A stretch of DNA of 50,243 nt from SAR116 cluster bacterium MED-G06 (GTDB taxonomy: Bacteria > Pseudomonadota > Alphaproteobacteria > Puniceispirillales > Puniceispirillaceae). Under the pieces are notes generated by a model. That model worked only from the letters and a program-made list of their open reading frames with translations, was not told the DNA's origin and searched no databases. Below, in pieces: positions 38,690 to 49,886 of the stretch (the stretch's first letter is position 1; every line of letters begins with the position of its first letter). A program made the position numbers and the translations under genes. Location of the stretch: positions 1-50,243 of the forward strand of contig NTKV01000002.1 in the NCBI GenBank assembly GCA_002457745.1, in the 5' to 3' direction.

Positions 38690-39922
38690 ATGCGCAGGGT
38701 CGCCATCACCGGGATCGGTGTTGTCTCGTCGATCGGCAACAATGTTGCCGAGGTCACCGATTCGCTTCGCGAGGGGCGGTCGGGCATTGTTCACGCACCG
38801 GAATATGCGGAGCTTGGGTTCCGCAGCCAGATCCACGGTACCGTGAAAATGGACATCTCCGAACATGTCGACCGCAAACAGCTTCGCTTCATGGGCGATG
38901 GCGCCGCCTATGCGGTGCTGGCAATGGAACAGGCGATTGCCGATTCCGGCCTCACCGAGGACCAGGTGTCAAACCCGCGCACCGGCCTGATCGCGGGTTC
39001 CGGCGGCCCGTCGACAGCAAACATGATGCAGGCCTTCGACATCACCCGCGAAAAAGGTCCAAAGCGGATCGGCCCCTATATGGTGCCGCGCTGCATGTCC
39101 TCGACCGTATCCGCCTGCATCGCCACCTTTTTCAAGATCAAGGGTCTGAACTTTTCGATCACGTCGGCCTGTTCGACATCGGCACACTGCATTTCCTCAG
39201 GCGTCGACGCCATCCGCAATGGCAGCCAGGACATTGTTTTTGCCGGTGGCGGCGAAGAACTTCACTGGACGCTTTCGGTGCTGTTCGACGCGATGGGGGC
39301 GATGTCCTCGAAATATAACGACACCCCGGAACGGGCCTCGCGCGCCTATGATGCCGAGCGTGACGGATTCGTCATCGCCGGCGGCGGCGGCATGGTCGTT
39401 CTCGAGGATATGGATCATGCGCTGGCGCGCGGTGCCACCATCCATGCCGAGATCGTCGGCTATGGTGCGAACTCGGATGGGCATGACATGGTCGCGCCGT
39501 CAGGCGAAGGGGCGGTGCGCTGCATGGAGCTGGCGCTGGCCGGCTTTGACGGCAACACTGTCACCGACAAGGTGGATTATATCAACGCGCATGGCACCTC
39601 GACCCCGGTTGGCGACATCAAGGAGCTGGAAGCGGTTCGCGAGGTTTTCGGGCCACGCGGCTATCTGCCGACCGTAACCTCGACAAAGTCACTGACAGGC
39701 CATTCGCTTGGCGCCACAGGCGTTCAGGAAGCCATCTATACGATGATCATGATGAAGGAAGGGTTCATCGCGGCCTCGGCAAACATCGAGACCCCCGATC
39801 CGGCCATCGGCGACATTCCGGTGCCGACAAGCCGTGTGGACAATGCCGAGATCACGCTGGCACTCTCGAACTCCTTTGGCTTTGGCGGCACCAACGCCAC
39901 CCTCGCATTGAGGAAGGTCTGA
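38690..39922 (+). CDS. fabB: 3-oxoacyl-ACP synthase I FabB
   Basis: A 410-residue beta-ketoacyl-ACP synthase. The nucleophile Cys161 lies in [11 protein letters not shown], and the two His in [13 protein letters not shown] and [13 protein letters not shown], giving the Cys-His-His triad; [14 protein letters not shown] closes the fold. It elongates the unsaturated intermediate made by FabA. ATG 38690 is selected because GAGGAGG lies 7 bases upstream; the GTG at 38684 sits between that site and the ATG. It starts 2 bp after fabA ends. Confidence 0.95.
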   Translation: MRRVAITGIGVVSSIGNNVAEVTDSLREGRSGIVHAPEYAELGFRSQIHGTVKMDISEHVDRKQLRFMGDGAAYAVLAMEQAIADSGLTEDQVSNPRTGLIAGSGGPSTANMMQAFDITREKGPKRIGPYMVPRCMSSTVSACIATFFKIKGLNFSITSACSTSAHCISSGVDAIRNGSQDIVFAGGGEELHWTLSVLFDAMGAMSSKYNDTPERASRAYDAERDGFVIAGGGGMVVLEDMDHALARGATIHAEIVGYGANSDGHDMVAPSGEGAVRCMELALAGFDGNTVTDKVDYINAHGTSTPVGDIKELEAVREVFGPRGYLPTVTSTKSLTGHSLGATGVQEAIYTMIMMKEGFIAASANIETPDPAIGDIPVPTSRVDNAEITLALSNSFGFGGTNATLALRKV

Positions 39923-39923
39923 G

Positions 39924-40715
39924 ATGACGGCGGGCCTTCTTGCCGGCAAGCGCGGCCTGATCATGGGCGTTGCGAATGAACGCTCGAGCGCCTGGGGCAT
40001 TGCCGCGGCGGCGGCGGAAGCTGGTGCGGAACTGGCCTTCACCTACCAGATGGAAGGGTTTGGCAAACGGCTCCGCCCGCTGGCGGAATCAGTCGGATCC
40101 GATCTGATGGTGGAATGTGATGTGGCGCATGAGGGTGCTGTTGCCAGCGCCTTCGACTGGCTTGCCGGTCACTGGTCCAGCATCGATTTCGTTGTCCATG
40201 CGCTTGCCTTTTCCGACAAGAACGAGCTGAAGGGCGGCTATCTCAACACCAGCCGGCAGAACTTCACCGATACGATGATGGTCTCGGCCTTTTCCTTTAC
40301 CGAGGTGGCGCAGGCCGCCCGCCATATGATGCCCGACGGCGGCTCGCTGGTGACGCTGAGCTATATCGGCGCGCAACGCATATCGCCGAACTACAATGTG
40401 ATGGGTGTGGCGAAGGCGGCGCTGGAATCCTCGGTGCGCTATCTTGCGGTCGATCTTGGCGGGCAGAACATCCGCGTGAACGCGCTGTCAGCCGGCCCGA
40501 TGAAGACCCTCGCCGGTGCGGCGATCACCGGCGCGCGACACATATACCGCCATGCCGAAACCTCGGCACCGCTCGGGCGCAACCCCGACATCAGCGAGGT
40601 CGGGCGGTCCGGGCTCTATCTTGTCTCCAACCTGTCTTCCGGCGTCACCGGCGAGGTGCATTTTGTGGATGGCGGCTTCAATACGGTCGCCACCCCGCCC
40701 GAGGACACCGCATAG
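39924..40715 (+). CDS. fabI: Enoyl-ACP reductase FabI
   Basis: A 263-residue short-chain-dehydrogenase-fold enoyl-ACP reductase (NADH). The catalytic Tyr157 and Lys164 are in SPNYNVMGVAK, with Tyr147 in LSYIGAQR, the FabI spacing Y-x6-K. The N-terminus has the nucleotide motif GVANERSSAWGIA. It carries out the last step of each fatty-acid elongation cycle and is the usual target of triclosan in other bacteria. It starts 1 bp after fabB and closes the operon before a strong hairpin. Confidence 0.95.
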   Translation: MTAGLLAGKRGLIMGVANERSSAWGIAAAAAEAGAELAFTYQMEGFGKRLRPLAESVGSDLMVECDVAHEGAVASAFDWLAGHWSSIDFVVHALAFSDKNELKGGYLNTSRQNFTDTMMVSAFSFTEVAQAARHMMPDGGSLVTLSYIGAQRISPNYNVMGVAKAALESSVRYLAVDLGGQNIRVNALSAGPMKTLAGAAITGARHIYRHAETSAPLGRNPDISEVGRSGLYLVSNLSSGVTGEVHFVDGGFNTVATPPEDTA

Positions 40716-40738
40716 CAGACACAGAAGTTTCAGGCATG

Positions 40739-40768
40739 AAAAAGGGGCAGCCGGAGCCGCCCCTTTGC
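40739..40768. terminator. Bidirectional terminator between fabI and pnp
   Basis: An 8-bp stem AAAGGGGC/GCCCCTTT (40741-40748 and 40759-40766) with a 10-base loop. Minus-strand transcripts continue into a T-run (TTTTT from the A-run 40739-40743) and end pnp; plus-strand transcripts end fabI with a shorter T-tract. Confidence 0.8.
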
Positions 40769-40789
40769 ATATCAGCTTTTTGAACGGCC

Positions 40790-42901
40790 TTACTCGGCGC
40801 TTTCCGCCTCGAGGTCGGCGCCGGTTTCCTGATCGACACGCTTCATCGACAGCTTCACCTTGCCACGGTCATCAAACCCGATGACCTTGACCTTGACGGT
40901 GTCACCTTCCTTGCAGATGTCGGTGGTCTTTTCGGTCCGGCCATCCTGCAACTCGGAGATATGGACAAGGCCGTCCTTCGCGCCAAGGAAGTTGACGAAG
41001 GCGCCGAAATCGACGGTCTTCACAACCTTGCCGTTATAGATCACACCAAGCTCTGGCTCGGCGACGATGTCCCTGATCCGCGCGACAGCGGCCTCGCCGG
41101 AGGCGCCGGTTACAGCCGCCACCTTGACGGTACCGTCATCATCGATGTCGATCTTGGCACCGGTGGTCTCGCAGATTTCACGGATGATCTTGCCACCCGG
41201 GCCGATGATGTCACGGATCTTGTCGAGCGGGATCGACATGGTGGTGATCTTCGGCGCGCTGTCGGCAAGGCCGTCACGGGCCGAGGTCAGCGCCTTGGAC
41301 ATCTCGCCAAGGATGTGAAGACGACCGTCTTTGGCCTGGTCGAGGGCGATCTCCATGATCTCCGGTGTGATCGAGGTGATCTTGATGTCCATCTGAAGCG
41401 ATGTCACACCAGCCTCGGAACCGGCCACCTTGAAGTCCATGTCGCCAAGATGATCCTCGTCACCAAGGATGTCGGACAGCACCGCAAAGGCGTCGCCTTC
41501 CTTGATCAGACCCATGGCGATACCGGCCACCGGACGGTCAAGCGGCACACCCGCATCCATCAGCGCCAGCGACCCACCACAGACTGTGGCCATCGAGGAG
41601 GAACCGTTGGATTCGGTGATCTCCGAAACAAGACGGATGGTGTAAGGGAAATCTTCCTTCTTCGGCAGCAAGGGGCGCAGCGCACGCCAGGCAAGCTTGC
41701 CATGGCCGATCTCGCGACGACCCGGTGAGCCGACACGGCCAGCTTCACCCACCGAATAGGGCGGGAAGTTGTAGTGAAGCATGAAGTTCGAGCGGCTTTC
41801 GCCAACCAGCGCGTCGATGATCTGCTCGTCCTGGCCGGTGCCAAGCGTGGCCACAACCATCGCCTGGGTCTCGCCGCGGGTAAACAGCGACGAGCCATGG
41901 GCACGCGGCAGGAAGCCGGCTTCGGCAACGATCTGCCGGACGGTCTTGGTGTCCCGGCCATCGATACGGTTGCCGGTCTTGAGGATCGATCCACGAACCA
42001 CATCGGCTTCCTTCGCCTTGATCAGGCTGCCGACAAGAACGCCGTCATACTCCTCACCAAGCTTTTCCTTCACCGCAGCGCGAACCTCGCCAAGTGCCGC
42101 CTGGCGCTCGGTCTTGTCGGCAATGGTGTAGGCGTCGGCGAACGGCTTGTCGAAGCCATCGATGACGGCCTTGATCTCGGCTGTCTCGGCAGGCTCTTCG
42201 GGAAGGGCGCGCGGCTCCTTGGCGCAGGATTCGGCAAGGTCGATGATCGCGTCGATCACCGGCTTCATCGCGTCATGGCCGAAATTCACAGCGCCAAGCA
42301 TGACGTCTTCGGACAGCTCCTGCGCTTCGGATTCAACCATCAGCACGCCTTCATGTGTGCCGGCAAGAACAAGATCGAGAGCGGTCTCATCCATCTGCGC
42401 CACAGTCGGGTTGAGCACATACTCGCCATCGATCCAGCCGACACGTGCAGCAGCGATCGGGCCAAAGAAAGGCACACCCGACAGGCACAGGGCCGCCGAC
42501 GCACCAATCATCGCGGCGATGTCGGGATTGTTCTCCATATCATGCGCAAGAACGGTACAGATGACCTGGGTCTCACACTTGAAGGAGGACGGGAAAAGGG
42601 GCCGGATCGGACGGTCGATCAGGCGGCTGACCAGCGTCTCGTTTTCGGACGGACGGCCTTCACGCTTGAAGAAACCACCCGGGATCTTGCCGGCGGCAAA
42701 AGCCTTTTCCTGATAATTTACGGTCAGCGGGAAGAAATCCTGGCCCGGCTTCGGGCTGTGCGCCGCGACCGCTGTACACAGCACGGTGGTCTCGCCGAGG
42801 CTGACCATCACCGCGCCATCTGCCTGACGCGCGACCTTGCCGGTCTCGAGGACCAGCGGTGTGCCGTTCCAGTCAAGCTCCTTGCGGAAAATTTTGAACA
42901 T
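40790..42901 (-). CDS. pnp: Polyribonucleotide nucleotidyltransferase (PNPase)
   Basis: A 703-residue PNPase with two RNase PH domains ([15 protein letters not shown]; second-core [15 protein letters not shown]), a KH domain ([24 protein letters not shown]) and an S1 domain ([12 protein letters not shown]). It degrades RNA 3' to 5' by phosphorolysis and is a degradosome component. ATG 42899-42901 begins the typical [13 protein letters not shown]. It lies downstream of rpsO but is separated from it by a terminator and a long leader. Confidence 0.97.
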   Translation of the reverse strand: MFKIFRKELDWNGTPLVLETGKVARQADGAVMVSLGETTVLCTAVAAHSPKPGQDFFPLTVNYQEKAFAAGKIPGGFFKREGRPSENETLVSRLIDRPIRPLFPSSFKCETQVICTVLAHDMENNPDIAAMIGASAALCLSGVPFFGPIAAARVGWIDGEYVLNPTVAQMDETALDLVLAGTHEGVLMVESEAQELSEDVMLGAVNFGHDAMKPVIDAIIDLAESCAKEPRALPEEPAETAEIKAVIDGFDKPFADAYTIADKTERQAALGEVRAAVKEKLGEEYDGVLVGSLIKAKEADVVRGSILKTGNRIDGRDTKTVRQIVAEAGFLPRAHGSSLFTRGETQAMVVATLGTGQDEQIIDALVGESRSNFMLHYNFPPYSVGEAGRVGSPGRREIGHGKLAWRALRPLLPKKEDFPYTIRLVSEITESNGSSSMATVCGGSLALMDAGVPLDRPVAGIAMGLIKEGDAFAVLSDILGDEDHLGDMDFKVAGSEAGVTSLQMDIKITSITPEIMEIALDQAKDGRLHILGEMSKALTSARDGLADSAPKITTMSIPLDKIRDIIGPGGKIIREICETTGAKIDIDDDGTVKVAAVTGASGEAAVARIRDIVAEPELGVIYNGKVVKTVDFGAFVNFLGAKDGLVHISELQDGRTEKTTDICKEGDTVKVKVIGFDDRGKVKLSMKRVDQETGADLEAESAE

Positions 42902-43241
42902 CGTTGTCTATCTCTTTCGTCATCATAATGCCGGGCCCAGACTTCAGACGCACTGCGCAAGACGGCCGTAACCGGTCACGCGGCAGCAACAAGAGAGTGT
43001 CTGGAGATGTATTTTGGGGGTGGTCGACCCGCGCTCGGTCTGCGGTTTGGGTCTCACTGGGCCCCCCTGCCATCTTCTTCGGGCCCCGGCGTTTGTGTCA
43101 TTCCTCTTGTCTCGGCGCTGTTGTGACATGCAGACCGGTAAAAAGCAAATGAAAATCAACAGATGGCATGGCCACGCAAAACGGCCCGATGGCAAGCCAC
43201 CGGGCCGTTTCTGGAACTGGCAGACGGGCTGATGCGCCGGA
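42902..43241. other. 340-bp pnp leader and spacer
   Basis: This gene-free stretch between pnp and rpsO contains the rpsO terminator (43178-43212) and, closer to pnp, a GGGCCC...GGGCCC fold (43059-43064 and 43081-43086). The remaining roughly 270 bases are probably the pnp promoter and untranslated leader; in many bacteria this leader is an RNase III and PNPase autoregulation site. No confident promoter could be assigned. Confidence 0.5.
43178..43212 (-). terminator. Rho-independent terminator of rpsO
   Basis: A perfect 10-bp stem AAACGGCCCG/CGGGCCGTTT (43179-43188 and 43201-43210) whose loop contains a further TGGC/GCCA stem; on the minus strand it ends in TTTTG. It lies about 30 bases past the rpsO stop. 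Confidence 0.82.
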
Positions 43242-43511
43242 TTAACGACGCAGGCCGAGGCGGCCAATCAGCGCCTTGTAGGCGGCTTCGTCACCAGCCT
43301 TGATGTAGTCGAGAAGATTGCGGCGCTGGCCAACCATCGACAGAAGGCCGCGGCGCGAACCGAAATCCTTCTTGTGCGTCTTCAGATGCTCGGTCAGGTT
43401 GACAATGCGCTCGGTCAGAATCGCCACCTGCACAGCGGCGGAACCAGAGTCACTCTCCGACTTGCCGTATTCCTTGATCAGTTCGGCAGTACGTTCACTT
43501 GTAATCGACAT
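43242..43511 (-). CDS. rpsO: 30S ribosomal protein S15
   Basis: An 89-residue S15 with the typical [24 protein letters not shown] opening, the [29 protein letters not shown] core that binds 16S rRNA helix 22, and a C-terminal RLGLRR. ATG 43509-43511 follows an AGGAGG site. It is the last gene of the rimP-nusA-infB-rbfA-truB-rpsO operon, ended by a strong hairpin. Confidence 0.97.
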   Translation of the reverse strand: MSITSERTAELIKEYGKSESDSGSAAVQVAILTERIVNLTEHLKTHKKDFGSRRGLLSMVGQRRNLLDYIKAGDEAAYKALIGRLGLRR

Positions 43512-43558
43512 CGAAACCTCCTTCGGTCTCTCCGCCTGAGGCGCGGCCCCGGGACGGA

Positions 43559-44497
43559 TTACAGATTGAAAACACGCAGCGGATGCAGCTGGCCGGCCTT
43601 GATCTGGACCAGTGCCACAGGAACGCCGCCGGCAAGCGCCACACCGGTTCCGGCCAGAGCGATATCCGCGAACCGCGCTTCTGCTGAAGTGCTGATCGCC
43701 GCAAGGGTCTGGCCATGACGGAGTTTTGCCGCCTCACCTGCCGATACGGGCAGTGCCGGGATGTCGTCCAGCGCGCTCGTGACAGGCTTCAGATGCTCGA
43801 AAGCGGCGGAACTATGCTCCAGCTTTTCCAGAAAATCCAGTGAAATCGCGTCGCTTTCGGTGAAAGGCCCGACCGACAGCCGGCGCAGCAGGCTGACATG
43901 GCCAACGCTGCCAAGCGCTGTCGCCAGATCGCGCGCCAGCGAGCGGATATAGGTGCCCTTGCCACAGGCCACGAAGAAACGGGCTTCCTCGGGGCCGGCC
44001 TCGCGAAGTGACAGCTCATCGATCCGCACCTGCCGCGACTCCAGTTCGGGCAGGGTTTCCAGCCCGTCAGCAACCGCCTTGCGGGCAATATCATAGGCGC
44101 GCTGCCCATCCACCTTGATGGCGGAAAAAATCGGCGGACGCTGCGAAATGTCACCGGTGAAGCGCGGCAGCATCGCGGCGATGGCGCTGGCGTCGGGTCG
44201 CACATCCGATTGTGCAATCACCTCACCCTCACGATCATCGGTGCTTGTCTGCGCGCCGAAACGCAGTGTGAACTCGTAGGATTTTGCCCCCTGCATGGCA
44301 AAGGAAACGGTCTTTGTTGCCTCGCCAAGAGCAATCGGCAGGATGCCGGTGGCAAGGGGGTCGAGCGTGCCGCCATGCCCGGCCTTGGCCGCAGTGAAGA
44401 CGCGGCGCACGAGCCCCACAGCTTTCGAGGAGCTGAGGCCTTCGGGCTTGTCGAGGATGACCCAGCCGTGAACGGGATTGCCCTTGCGCGATGCCAT
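43559..44497 (-). CDS. truB: tRNA pseudouridine-55 synthase TruB
   Basis: A 312-residue pseudouridine synthase with the catalytic Asp46 in [13 protein letters not shown], the opening [15 protein letters not shown], and [21 protein letters not shown]. It isomerises U55 in the T-loop of tRNAs. ATG 44495-44497 is used. It lies 11 bp downstream of rbfA, the conserved order. Confidence 0.96.
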   Translation of the reverse strand: MASRKGNPVHGWVILDKPEGLSSSKAVGLVRRVFTAAKAGHGGTLDPLATGILPIALGEATKTVSFAMQGAKSYEFTLRFGAQTSTDDREGEVIAQSDVRPDASAIAAMLPRFTGDISQRPPIFSAIKVDGQRAYDIARKAVADGLETLPELESRQVRIDELSLREAGPEEARFFVACGKGTYIRSLARDLATALGSVGHVSLLRRLSVGPFTESDAISLDFLEKLEHSSAAFEHLKPVTSALDDIPALPVSAGEAAKLRHGQTLAAISTSAEARFADIALAGTGVALAGGVPVALVQIKAGQLHPLRVFNL

Positions 44498-44508
44498 CGG
44501 GACGGGCG

Positions 44509-44898
44509 TCAGTCGTCTTCGCGGATGTTGTTGAAAACGACGTTCAACCGCGCCGCATTGTCGAAACTGTCATCGAGGAAGAATTTCAGCCGTGGCACCC
44601 GCCGCAGATGCACCCGGGCGGCGACCTCGCGCTGGATGACCGGCGCCAGCCTGTTCAACGCCGGCAGCACCGTATCGCTGTGCTCGCCCCCGAGCGGGAT
44701 GGTATAGACACGGGCATTCGACAGGTCCGGACTGATCGAAATTTCAGAAATGGTGATCGACACACCTTCCAGATCAGGGTCGAAAAAGCTGTCGCGTACC
44801 AGAATTTCAGACAATGCATGGCGCAGGGATTCGCCAACCCGCAACTGGCGTTGCGATGGCAGATTCGCTGCGGTGTTCCGCTTTGATTTTCCGGCCAT
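44509..44898 (-). CDS. rbfA: Ribosome-binding factor A
   Basis: A 129-residue RbfA with the KH-type fold: RVGESLRHALSEILVR, the VSITISEISISPDLSNARVYTIPLGG core, and LRRVPRLKFFLDDSFDNAARLN. It assists late 30S maturation by binding 16S rRNA. ATG 44896-44898 lies 30 bp after infB, in the same operon. Confidence 0.94.
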   Translation of the reverse strand: MAGKSKRNTAANLPSQRQLRVGESLRHALSEILVRDSFFDPDLEGVSITISEISISPDLSNARVYTIPLGGEHSDTVLPALNRLAPVIQREVAARVHLRRVPRLKFFLDDSFDNAARLNVVFNNIREDD

Positions 44899-44928
44899 GG
44901 CGTCCTCGCTTCCGTGGACCGCACCCGA

Positions 44929-47580
44929 TCAATCGAGGGTACGGGCAACCTCACGGATTTCGAAACACTCGATCATGTCGCCTTCCTGGATATCCGAGTA
45001 ATTCTCGAAACCCATGCCACATTCGTAGCCCTCGCGAACTTCCTTCACCTCATCCTTGAAGCGGCGCAGCGTCTTCAGCGCCCCTTCGTGGATCACGACA
45101 TTGTCACGCAGCAGGCGTACGCTGCAGCCACGCTTGATAATGCCTTCGGTAACCATACAGCCGGCAACCTTGCCAATCTTGGAGACACCGAATACCTGGC
45201 GGATCTCGGCATAGCCGATGAAGTCTTCCTGCGTATCCGGGCTGAGAAGGCCACTCATGGCCGACTTCACCTCGTCGATCAGCTCATAGATGATCGAATG
45301 ATAGCGGATTTCCACGCCGTCACGCTTGGCAAGGTCTCGTGCCTGCGGGATGGCGCGCACATTGAAGCCGATGGCAAGCGCGTTCGAGGCCACGGCCAGC
45401 GAGATGTCGGATTCGCTGATCGCGCCGACACCTGCCGACAGGATGCGGACCTTCACCTGGTCGGTGCCAAGCTTTTCAAGTGCCACCCGAATGGCCTCGA
45501 GCGAGCCGTGCACATCTGTCTTGATGACGATCGGCAGTTCTTCCGCCTCACCGGCGGCAATGGCCGAGAGCATCTGTTCAACCGACCCTCTGGCACCACG
45601 CGCGGCTTCACGATCCCTGATCTGGCGCGTGCGGTATTCGGCAATTTCGCGGGCCCGCGCCTCGGATTCGACAACCACGCAGTTGTCCCCGGCCATCGGT
45701 GTTCCGTTCAGGCCGAGAATCTCGACAGGCTGGCCCGGGCTTGCTGTCTGCAGCTTCTGGCCACGGTCATCGAGAAGCGCGCGCACACGGCCGCTTTCCG
45801 CACCGATAACCAGAATATCGCCCTGCTTCAGCGTACCACGCTGAACCAGCAACGTTGCTACCGAACCGCGGCCACGCTCGACCTTTGCCTCGACGACGAC
45901 ACCGTCAGCCGGACGGTCAGGATTGGCTGTCAGCTCGAGCAGCTCGGACTGCAGCAGGATGGCTTCCTCGAGCTTGTCGAGGCCCTGGCCGGTCAGCGCC
46001 GAAACATCGACGCACAATACGTCACCACCAAATCCCTCGGTGATGATTTCATGCTGAAGCAGGTCATTGCGAACACGCTGTGGATCGGCACCTGGCTTGT
46101 CGCATTTGTTGACAGCGACAATCACCGGACACCCGGCGGCCTTGGCATGGTTGATGGCTTCGATGGTCTGCGCCATCACCGAGTCATCCGCGGCCACGAC
46201 AAGAATCACGATGTCGGTGATATCGGCACCACGCGAGCGCATCTCGGTAAAGGCCTCGTGGCCCGGGGTGTCGATGAATGTGATCGTGTTGCCGGCCTGC
46301 GTCTTGATCTGGTAAGCGCCGATATGCTGGGTGATGCCTCCGGATTCGCCTGCGGCCACATCGGTGCGCCGGATGGCATCAAGAAGGCTTGTCTTGCCGT
46401 GGTCGACATGGCCCATAACCGTAACCACAGGTGGCCGCGGCTTCAGGCTTGCCGCTTCATCCTCGGCACCTTCAAGGCCGATTTCGACATCGGATTCGGA
46501 AACGCGCTGGACCCGGTGGCCGAATTCCTGCGCGATCAGCTCGGCGGTTTCGCCGTCGATGGTCTGCGCGGCGGTGGCCATCACCCCGAGCTTCATCAGC
46601 TCCTTGACGACATCGGCTGTGCGCTCGGCCATACGGTTGGCAAACTCGGCCACAGAAATGCTGTCCGGAACAATGACGTCACGAACCTGCTTGACCTGCG
46701 GCTGCTGGTCTTCCCGCATCCGCGCCTTTTCACGCTGGCGTCGCACCGAGGCCAGCGAACGCTGCCGGCGCTGGTCATCACCCGACAGCGCCTGCGTGAT
46801 CGTCATCTTGCCGGACTGACGGCGGCCCGGCCCGTCACGGCGCGGTGCGGCCGGGCGGCGGGATGGCATCTCTTCCACCTGACGGCGGCGACGGGCAAAC
46901 GGATCGCTTCCCGGCTCGCTCGAAGGGGCCGGGGTGGCAGCGGCCGGACGCGCGCTTGCGGCGCGGCGGGCATTGGCCTCGCTGTGTTTCTTGGCCTCTT
47001 CCTCGCGGCGGCGCTCTTCCTCGGCCTCGATTTCACGAAGCTCGGCAAGTTCAGCCGCACGACGTGCCTCGGCCGGGCTGAGCGGCTCGGCGGGCGCAAC
47101 GTCGTCTGCAGGGGCTGCCTCGGAGACCGCCTCAGCGGCAGCAGCATCTTCAGTTGCCGGCTGTTCGGTGCCAGGCTGTCCGGCGACGGGCTGTCCGGCG
47201 CTAGGCTGTTCGGCGCCAGGCTGTTCGGCACCGTCACCTGCTGCCGGCGCGGCCGCTGCCGGCTTTTTCATGCCCTCCTGAAGGGCACGAACGCGGGCGG
47301 CGCGTTCCTGCGCGGTCAGCTTGTCATCAGCCTCCGCGATGGGTGCCGGAGCCGGGGCTGTATCGGGTGCAGTCTGCGGCGGTGCGGCAACGGGATCGGC
47401 TTTTGGCGTGGCGGCGCGATGCGGCGCAGCCGGGGCGCGCTTGCGGCGCACCTCGACCTGCACAGTGCGGCGACCGGCGCCGCCGGTGTTTGCCCGTGCC
47501 TGGCCGGCTTCAAGACCACCGAGTGTCAGCCTGCTGCCTGAGAGGCTGAGTTTTTTCGATTTGCCACTATCTTCGTTCAT
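44929..47580 (-). CDS. infB: Translation initiation factor IF-2
   Basis: An 883-residue IF-2. The N-terminal third is low-complexity and holds Pro/Glu/Gln-rich pentapeptide repeats (about residues 115-141), then a charged helix rich in Glu/Arg ([18 protein letters not shown]). The G domain has [33 protein letters not shown] and [10 protein letters not shown], followed by domain II and the C-terminal initiator-tRNA-binding domains. It delivers formyl-Met-tRNA to the 30S subunit with GTP. ATG 47578-47580 is used. It sits between ylxR and rbfA. Confidence 0.96.
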   Translation of the reverse strand: MNEDSGKSKKLSLSGSRLTLGGLEAGQARANTGGAGRRTVQVEVRRKRAPAAPHRAATPKADPVAAPPQTAPDTAPAPAPIAEADDKLTAQERAARVRALQEGMKKPAAAAPAAGDGAEQPGAEQPSAGQPVAGQPGTEQPATEDAAAAEAVSEAAPADDVAPAEPLSPAEARRAAELAELREIEAEEERRREEEAKKHSEANARRAASARPAAATPAPSSEPGSDPFARRRRQVEEMPSRRPAAPRRDGPGRRQSGKMTITQALSGDDQRRQRSLASVRRQREKARMREDQQPQVKQVRDVIVPDSISVAEFANRMAERTADVVKELMKLGVMATAAQTIDGETAELIAQEFGHRVQRVSESDVEIGLEGAEDEAASLKPRPPVVTVMGHVDHGKTSLLDAIRRTDVAAGESGGITQHIGAYQIKTQAGNTITFIDTPGHEAFTEMRSRGADITDIVILVVAADDSVMAQTIEAINHAKAAGCPVIVAVNKCDKPGADPQRVRNDLLQHEIITEGFGGDVLCVDVSALTGQGLDKLEEAILLQSELLELTANPDRPADGVVVEAKVERGRGSVATLLVQRGTLKQGDILVIGAESGRVRALLDDRGQKLQTASPGQPVEILGLNGTPMAGDNCVVVESEARAREIAEYRTRQIRDREAARGARGSVEQMLSAIAAGEAEELPIVIKTDVHGSLEAIRVALEKLGTDQVKVRILSAGVGAISESDISLAVASNALAIGFNVRAIPQARDLAKRDGVEIRYHSIIYELIDEVKSAMSGLLSPDTQEDFIGYAEIRQVFGVSKIGKVAGCMVTEGIIKRGCSVRLLRDNVVIHEGALKTLRRFKDEVKEVREGYECGMGFENYSDIQEGDMIECFEIREVARTLD
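47159..47233 (-). repeat. Five-copy 15-bp repeat in infB
   Basis: Five contiguous 15-base units (plus strand ggctgttcggtgcca and relatives) encode [25 protein letters not shown]. The period preserves frame. Confidence 0.88.
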
Positions 47581-47650
47581 TCCGAACCCTTTCCCGACGA
47601 CACGGCCCTGACGGCCCGATCGCCTTTACGCGCTGTGTGATACACTGGTA

Positions 47651-48232
47651 TCACCCAGCCTGACAAGCAGAAGACCAAGAAAAGCCCTCAAGTCTTGTCA
47701 GCTCACGATGCAGATTTTCTGCCGGTTTTGCCTTGCCGCCACCGCGGATTCCAGCAAAGGCGAGGCTGTCTCGACCAAACAACTGGCCAAGTTCCTCTGC
47801 GGTCAGAAGGCGGCTTGTCCATTCCACCCCCAACCGCGACTGCAATTTCGCCAATTCCCGCGATGACGCATCTGGCGCCGCCATCAGCCCAGCGAACCCT
47901 TCGGTATCAGCCGCCAGCTTGCCAGCCCCGCCAATCATGCCGCCCGAGCGGCGGGCCATGCCGGCTGCCGCCAGCACACGTTTGCGCATCAGGCCGGCGA
48001 TCTGTGTGATCTCCGCCTCGACATCTCCAAACGTCACGCCAATACGTTTTGTCAGCAGGTTCTTTGCTGCCACCTTGCGCAGATTTTCCGCGCTATTCCC
48101 GACCCAGACACCACGACCCGGGAGCTTTTCGGCAAGATCGGCGACAGCATAGCCATCTGGTCCGGCAACAAACCGGATCAGCTGGTCACGCGGCAGGTTC
48201 TGCCCGGACAGGATGCAGGTGCGATCCGTCAT
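47651..48232 (-). CDS. ylxR: YlxR-type RNA-binding protein with L7Ae-like C-terminus
   Basis: A 193-residue protein. The N-terminal YlxR/DUF448 domain has RTCILSGQNLPRDQLIRFV and LPGRGVWVGNSAENL; the C-terminal part (about 95-190) resembles the L7Ae/L30e-like domain fused to YlxR in alphaproteobacteria. Its role is RNA-related and not firmly established. ATG 48230-48232 is used. It lies between nusA and infB, the standard position. Confidence 0.86.
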   Translation of the reverse strand: MTDRTCILSGQNLPRDQLIRFVAGPDGYAVADLAEKLPGRGVWVGNSAENLRKVAAKNLLTKRIGVTFGDVEAEITQIAGLMRKRVLAAAGMARRSGGMIGGAGKLAADTEGFAGLMAAPDASSRELAKLQSRLGVEWTSRLLTAEELGQLFGRDSLAFAGIRGGGKAKPAENLHRELTRLEGFSWSSACQAG

Positions 48233-48252
48233 GCCACGCCCCGACCATGACT

Positions 48253-49833
48253 CTAGCTGGCCACCGGCTCATCGCCGGTGGTGGCTTCGCCGGCGTCATC
48301 CGCCGGGGCCGCTTCAGAGTCCTGCGGTTCGTCGTCGAACCAGTGGGCACGGGCCGCCATGATGATGTCACCTGCCTCTGTGTCGTCCTCAAGCCCATGC
48401 TCCGACAACAGCGCGACAAGCTCCTCGCTGTCGAGATCGGCAAGGTCATCAAGAGACAGCACACCGCCCTCGGCAAGCTTCAGCATCATCCCGAGGCTGA
48501 TATATTCAAAATTGCGAAGATCATCAGCGACCTTCAACCCGTCGAGCGCCTCATTGATGCGTTGCGCCTCACGTTCAACAAACTCGACAGCACGCGCCTG
48601 AAGCTCCTCGGCGATGCCTTCGTCAAATCCCTGAATCGTGGCAAGCTCCTCGATCGGGGTCTCGGCAATCTCCTCAGGAAGGACAAACCCCTCTGCAACA
48701 AGAAGATGCGCAATCACATCATCGATGTTCAGCGCCTCGATAAAGCGGGTCGAGCGGGTCCGGAACTCTTCCTGACGGCGCTCTGATTCCTCGGCCTCGG
48801 TCAGAATGTCGATGTACCAGCCGGACAGCTGCGAAGCGAGGCGGACATTCTGGCCACGACGGCCAATGGCAAGGCTGAGCTGGTCATCAGGAACAACGAC
48901 CTCCATCCTGCCAGCCACCTCGTCCATCACCACCTTGGCCACTTCGGCAGGTGCCAGCGCATTCACCACAAAGGACGCCGGCTCCTCGATGAAGGGAATG
49001 ATCTCGACCTTCTCGCCCTGAAGCTCACCAACAACAGCCTGAACACGGCTGCCGCGCATACCAACGCAGGCGCCGACCGGGTCAATCCCCGGGTCCTTCG
49101 ACAGCACGGCAATCTTGGCGCGGCTGCCAGCCTCGCGGGCAACGCCCTTGATCTCGATGATGCCGTCATAGATTTCCGGCACTTCCTGGGTGAACAGCTT
49201 CGCCATGAATTCGTTACAGGCGCGCGACAGGAAAATCTGCGGGCCACGCGGCTCCTCGCGCACATCGATGATGTAGGCACGCACACGGTCGCCCTGGCGC
49301 AGGTTTTCGCGCGGAATCATCTCCTCGCGGCGAATCACCGCCTCGGCACGGCCTAGATCGACGGTGATCGAATAGCTCTCGGCCCGCTTCACAGTGCCGA
49401 CAACAATCTCGCCGACACGGTCCTTGTATTCTTCAAACTGACGGGCACGCTCGGCGTCACGCACCTTCTGCGAGATCACCTGCTTCGCCGTCTGCGCAGC
49501 AATCCGGCCAAACTCGATCGGCGGCAGCGACTGTTTCCAGAATTCACCTGCGGCCAGCGGCGGCGATTGTTTGGCGCCTTCCTCGACGCTCATCTGGGTT
49601 GCGTCATCCTCAACCTCTTCAACCACCTCGATCCAGCGCTCCAGCGTGATCGAGCCGCTCTTGCGATCGATCATCGCCCGGATGTCACGGTCAAGACCGT
49701 ATTTGGCGCGGCCTGCCTTCTGGATGGCCTCTTCCATCGCCAGCATGACCTCTTCGCGGTCAATCGACTTTTCACGTGCCACCACATCGGCGACCTGGAT
49801 CAGCTCCAGACCTGGGATCGATGATGTATCCAT
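48253..49833 (-). CDS. nusA: Transcription termination/antitermination protein NusA
   Basis: A 526-residue NusA: N-terminal RNA-polymerase-binding domain ([25 protein letters not shown]), an S1 domain ([24 protein letters not shown]), two KH domains ([38 protein letters not shown]) and acidic C-terminal helix-hairpin repeats. It modulates pausing, termination and antitermination. ATG 49831-49833 is used; about 50 bp follow rimP. It is the second gene of the operon. Confidence 0.97.
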   Translation of the reverse strand: MDTSSIPGLELIQVADVVAREKSIDREEVMLAMEEAIQKAGRAKYGLDRDIRAMIDRKSGSITLERWIEVVEEVEDDATQMSVEEGAKQSPPLAAGEFWKQSLPPIEFGRIAAQTAKQVISQKVRDAERARQFEEYKDRVGEIVVGTVKRAESYSITVDLGRAEAVIRREEMIPRENLRQGDRVRAYIIDVREEPRGPQIFLSRACNEFMAKLFTQEVPEIYDGIIEIKGVAREAGSRAKIAVLSKDPGIDPVGACVGMRGSRVQAVVGELQGEKVEIIPFIEEPASFVVNALAPAEVAKVVMDEVAGRMEVVVPDDQLSLAIGRRGQNVRLASQLSGWYIDILTEAEESERRQEEFRTRSTRFIEALNIDDVIAHLLVAEGFVLPEEIAETPIEELATIQGFDEGIAEELQARAVEFVEREAQRINEALDGLKVADDLRNFEYISLGMMLKLAEGGVLSLDDLADLDSEELVALLSEHGLEDDTEAGDIIMAARAHWFDDEPQDSEAAPADDAGEATTGDEPVAS

Positions 49834-49886
49834 TGCTTCTCTACCTGCTCTCTTGCTGGTTCAAACCTGTGTGTCAGGCTGGGCCG

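Noticed and set aside
44914-47541. Long plus-strand open frame opposite infB
   Set aside because: Composition and lack of motifs show it is the antisense shadow of a GC-rich gene; infB on the other strand is fully conserved.
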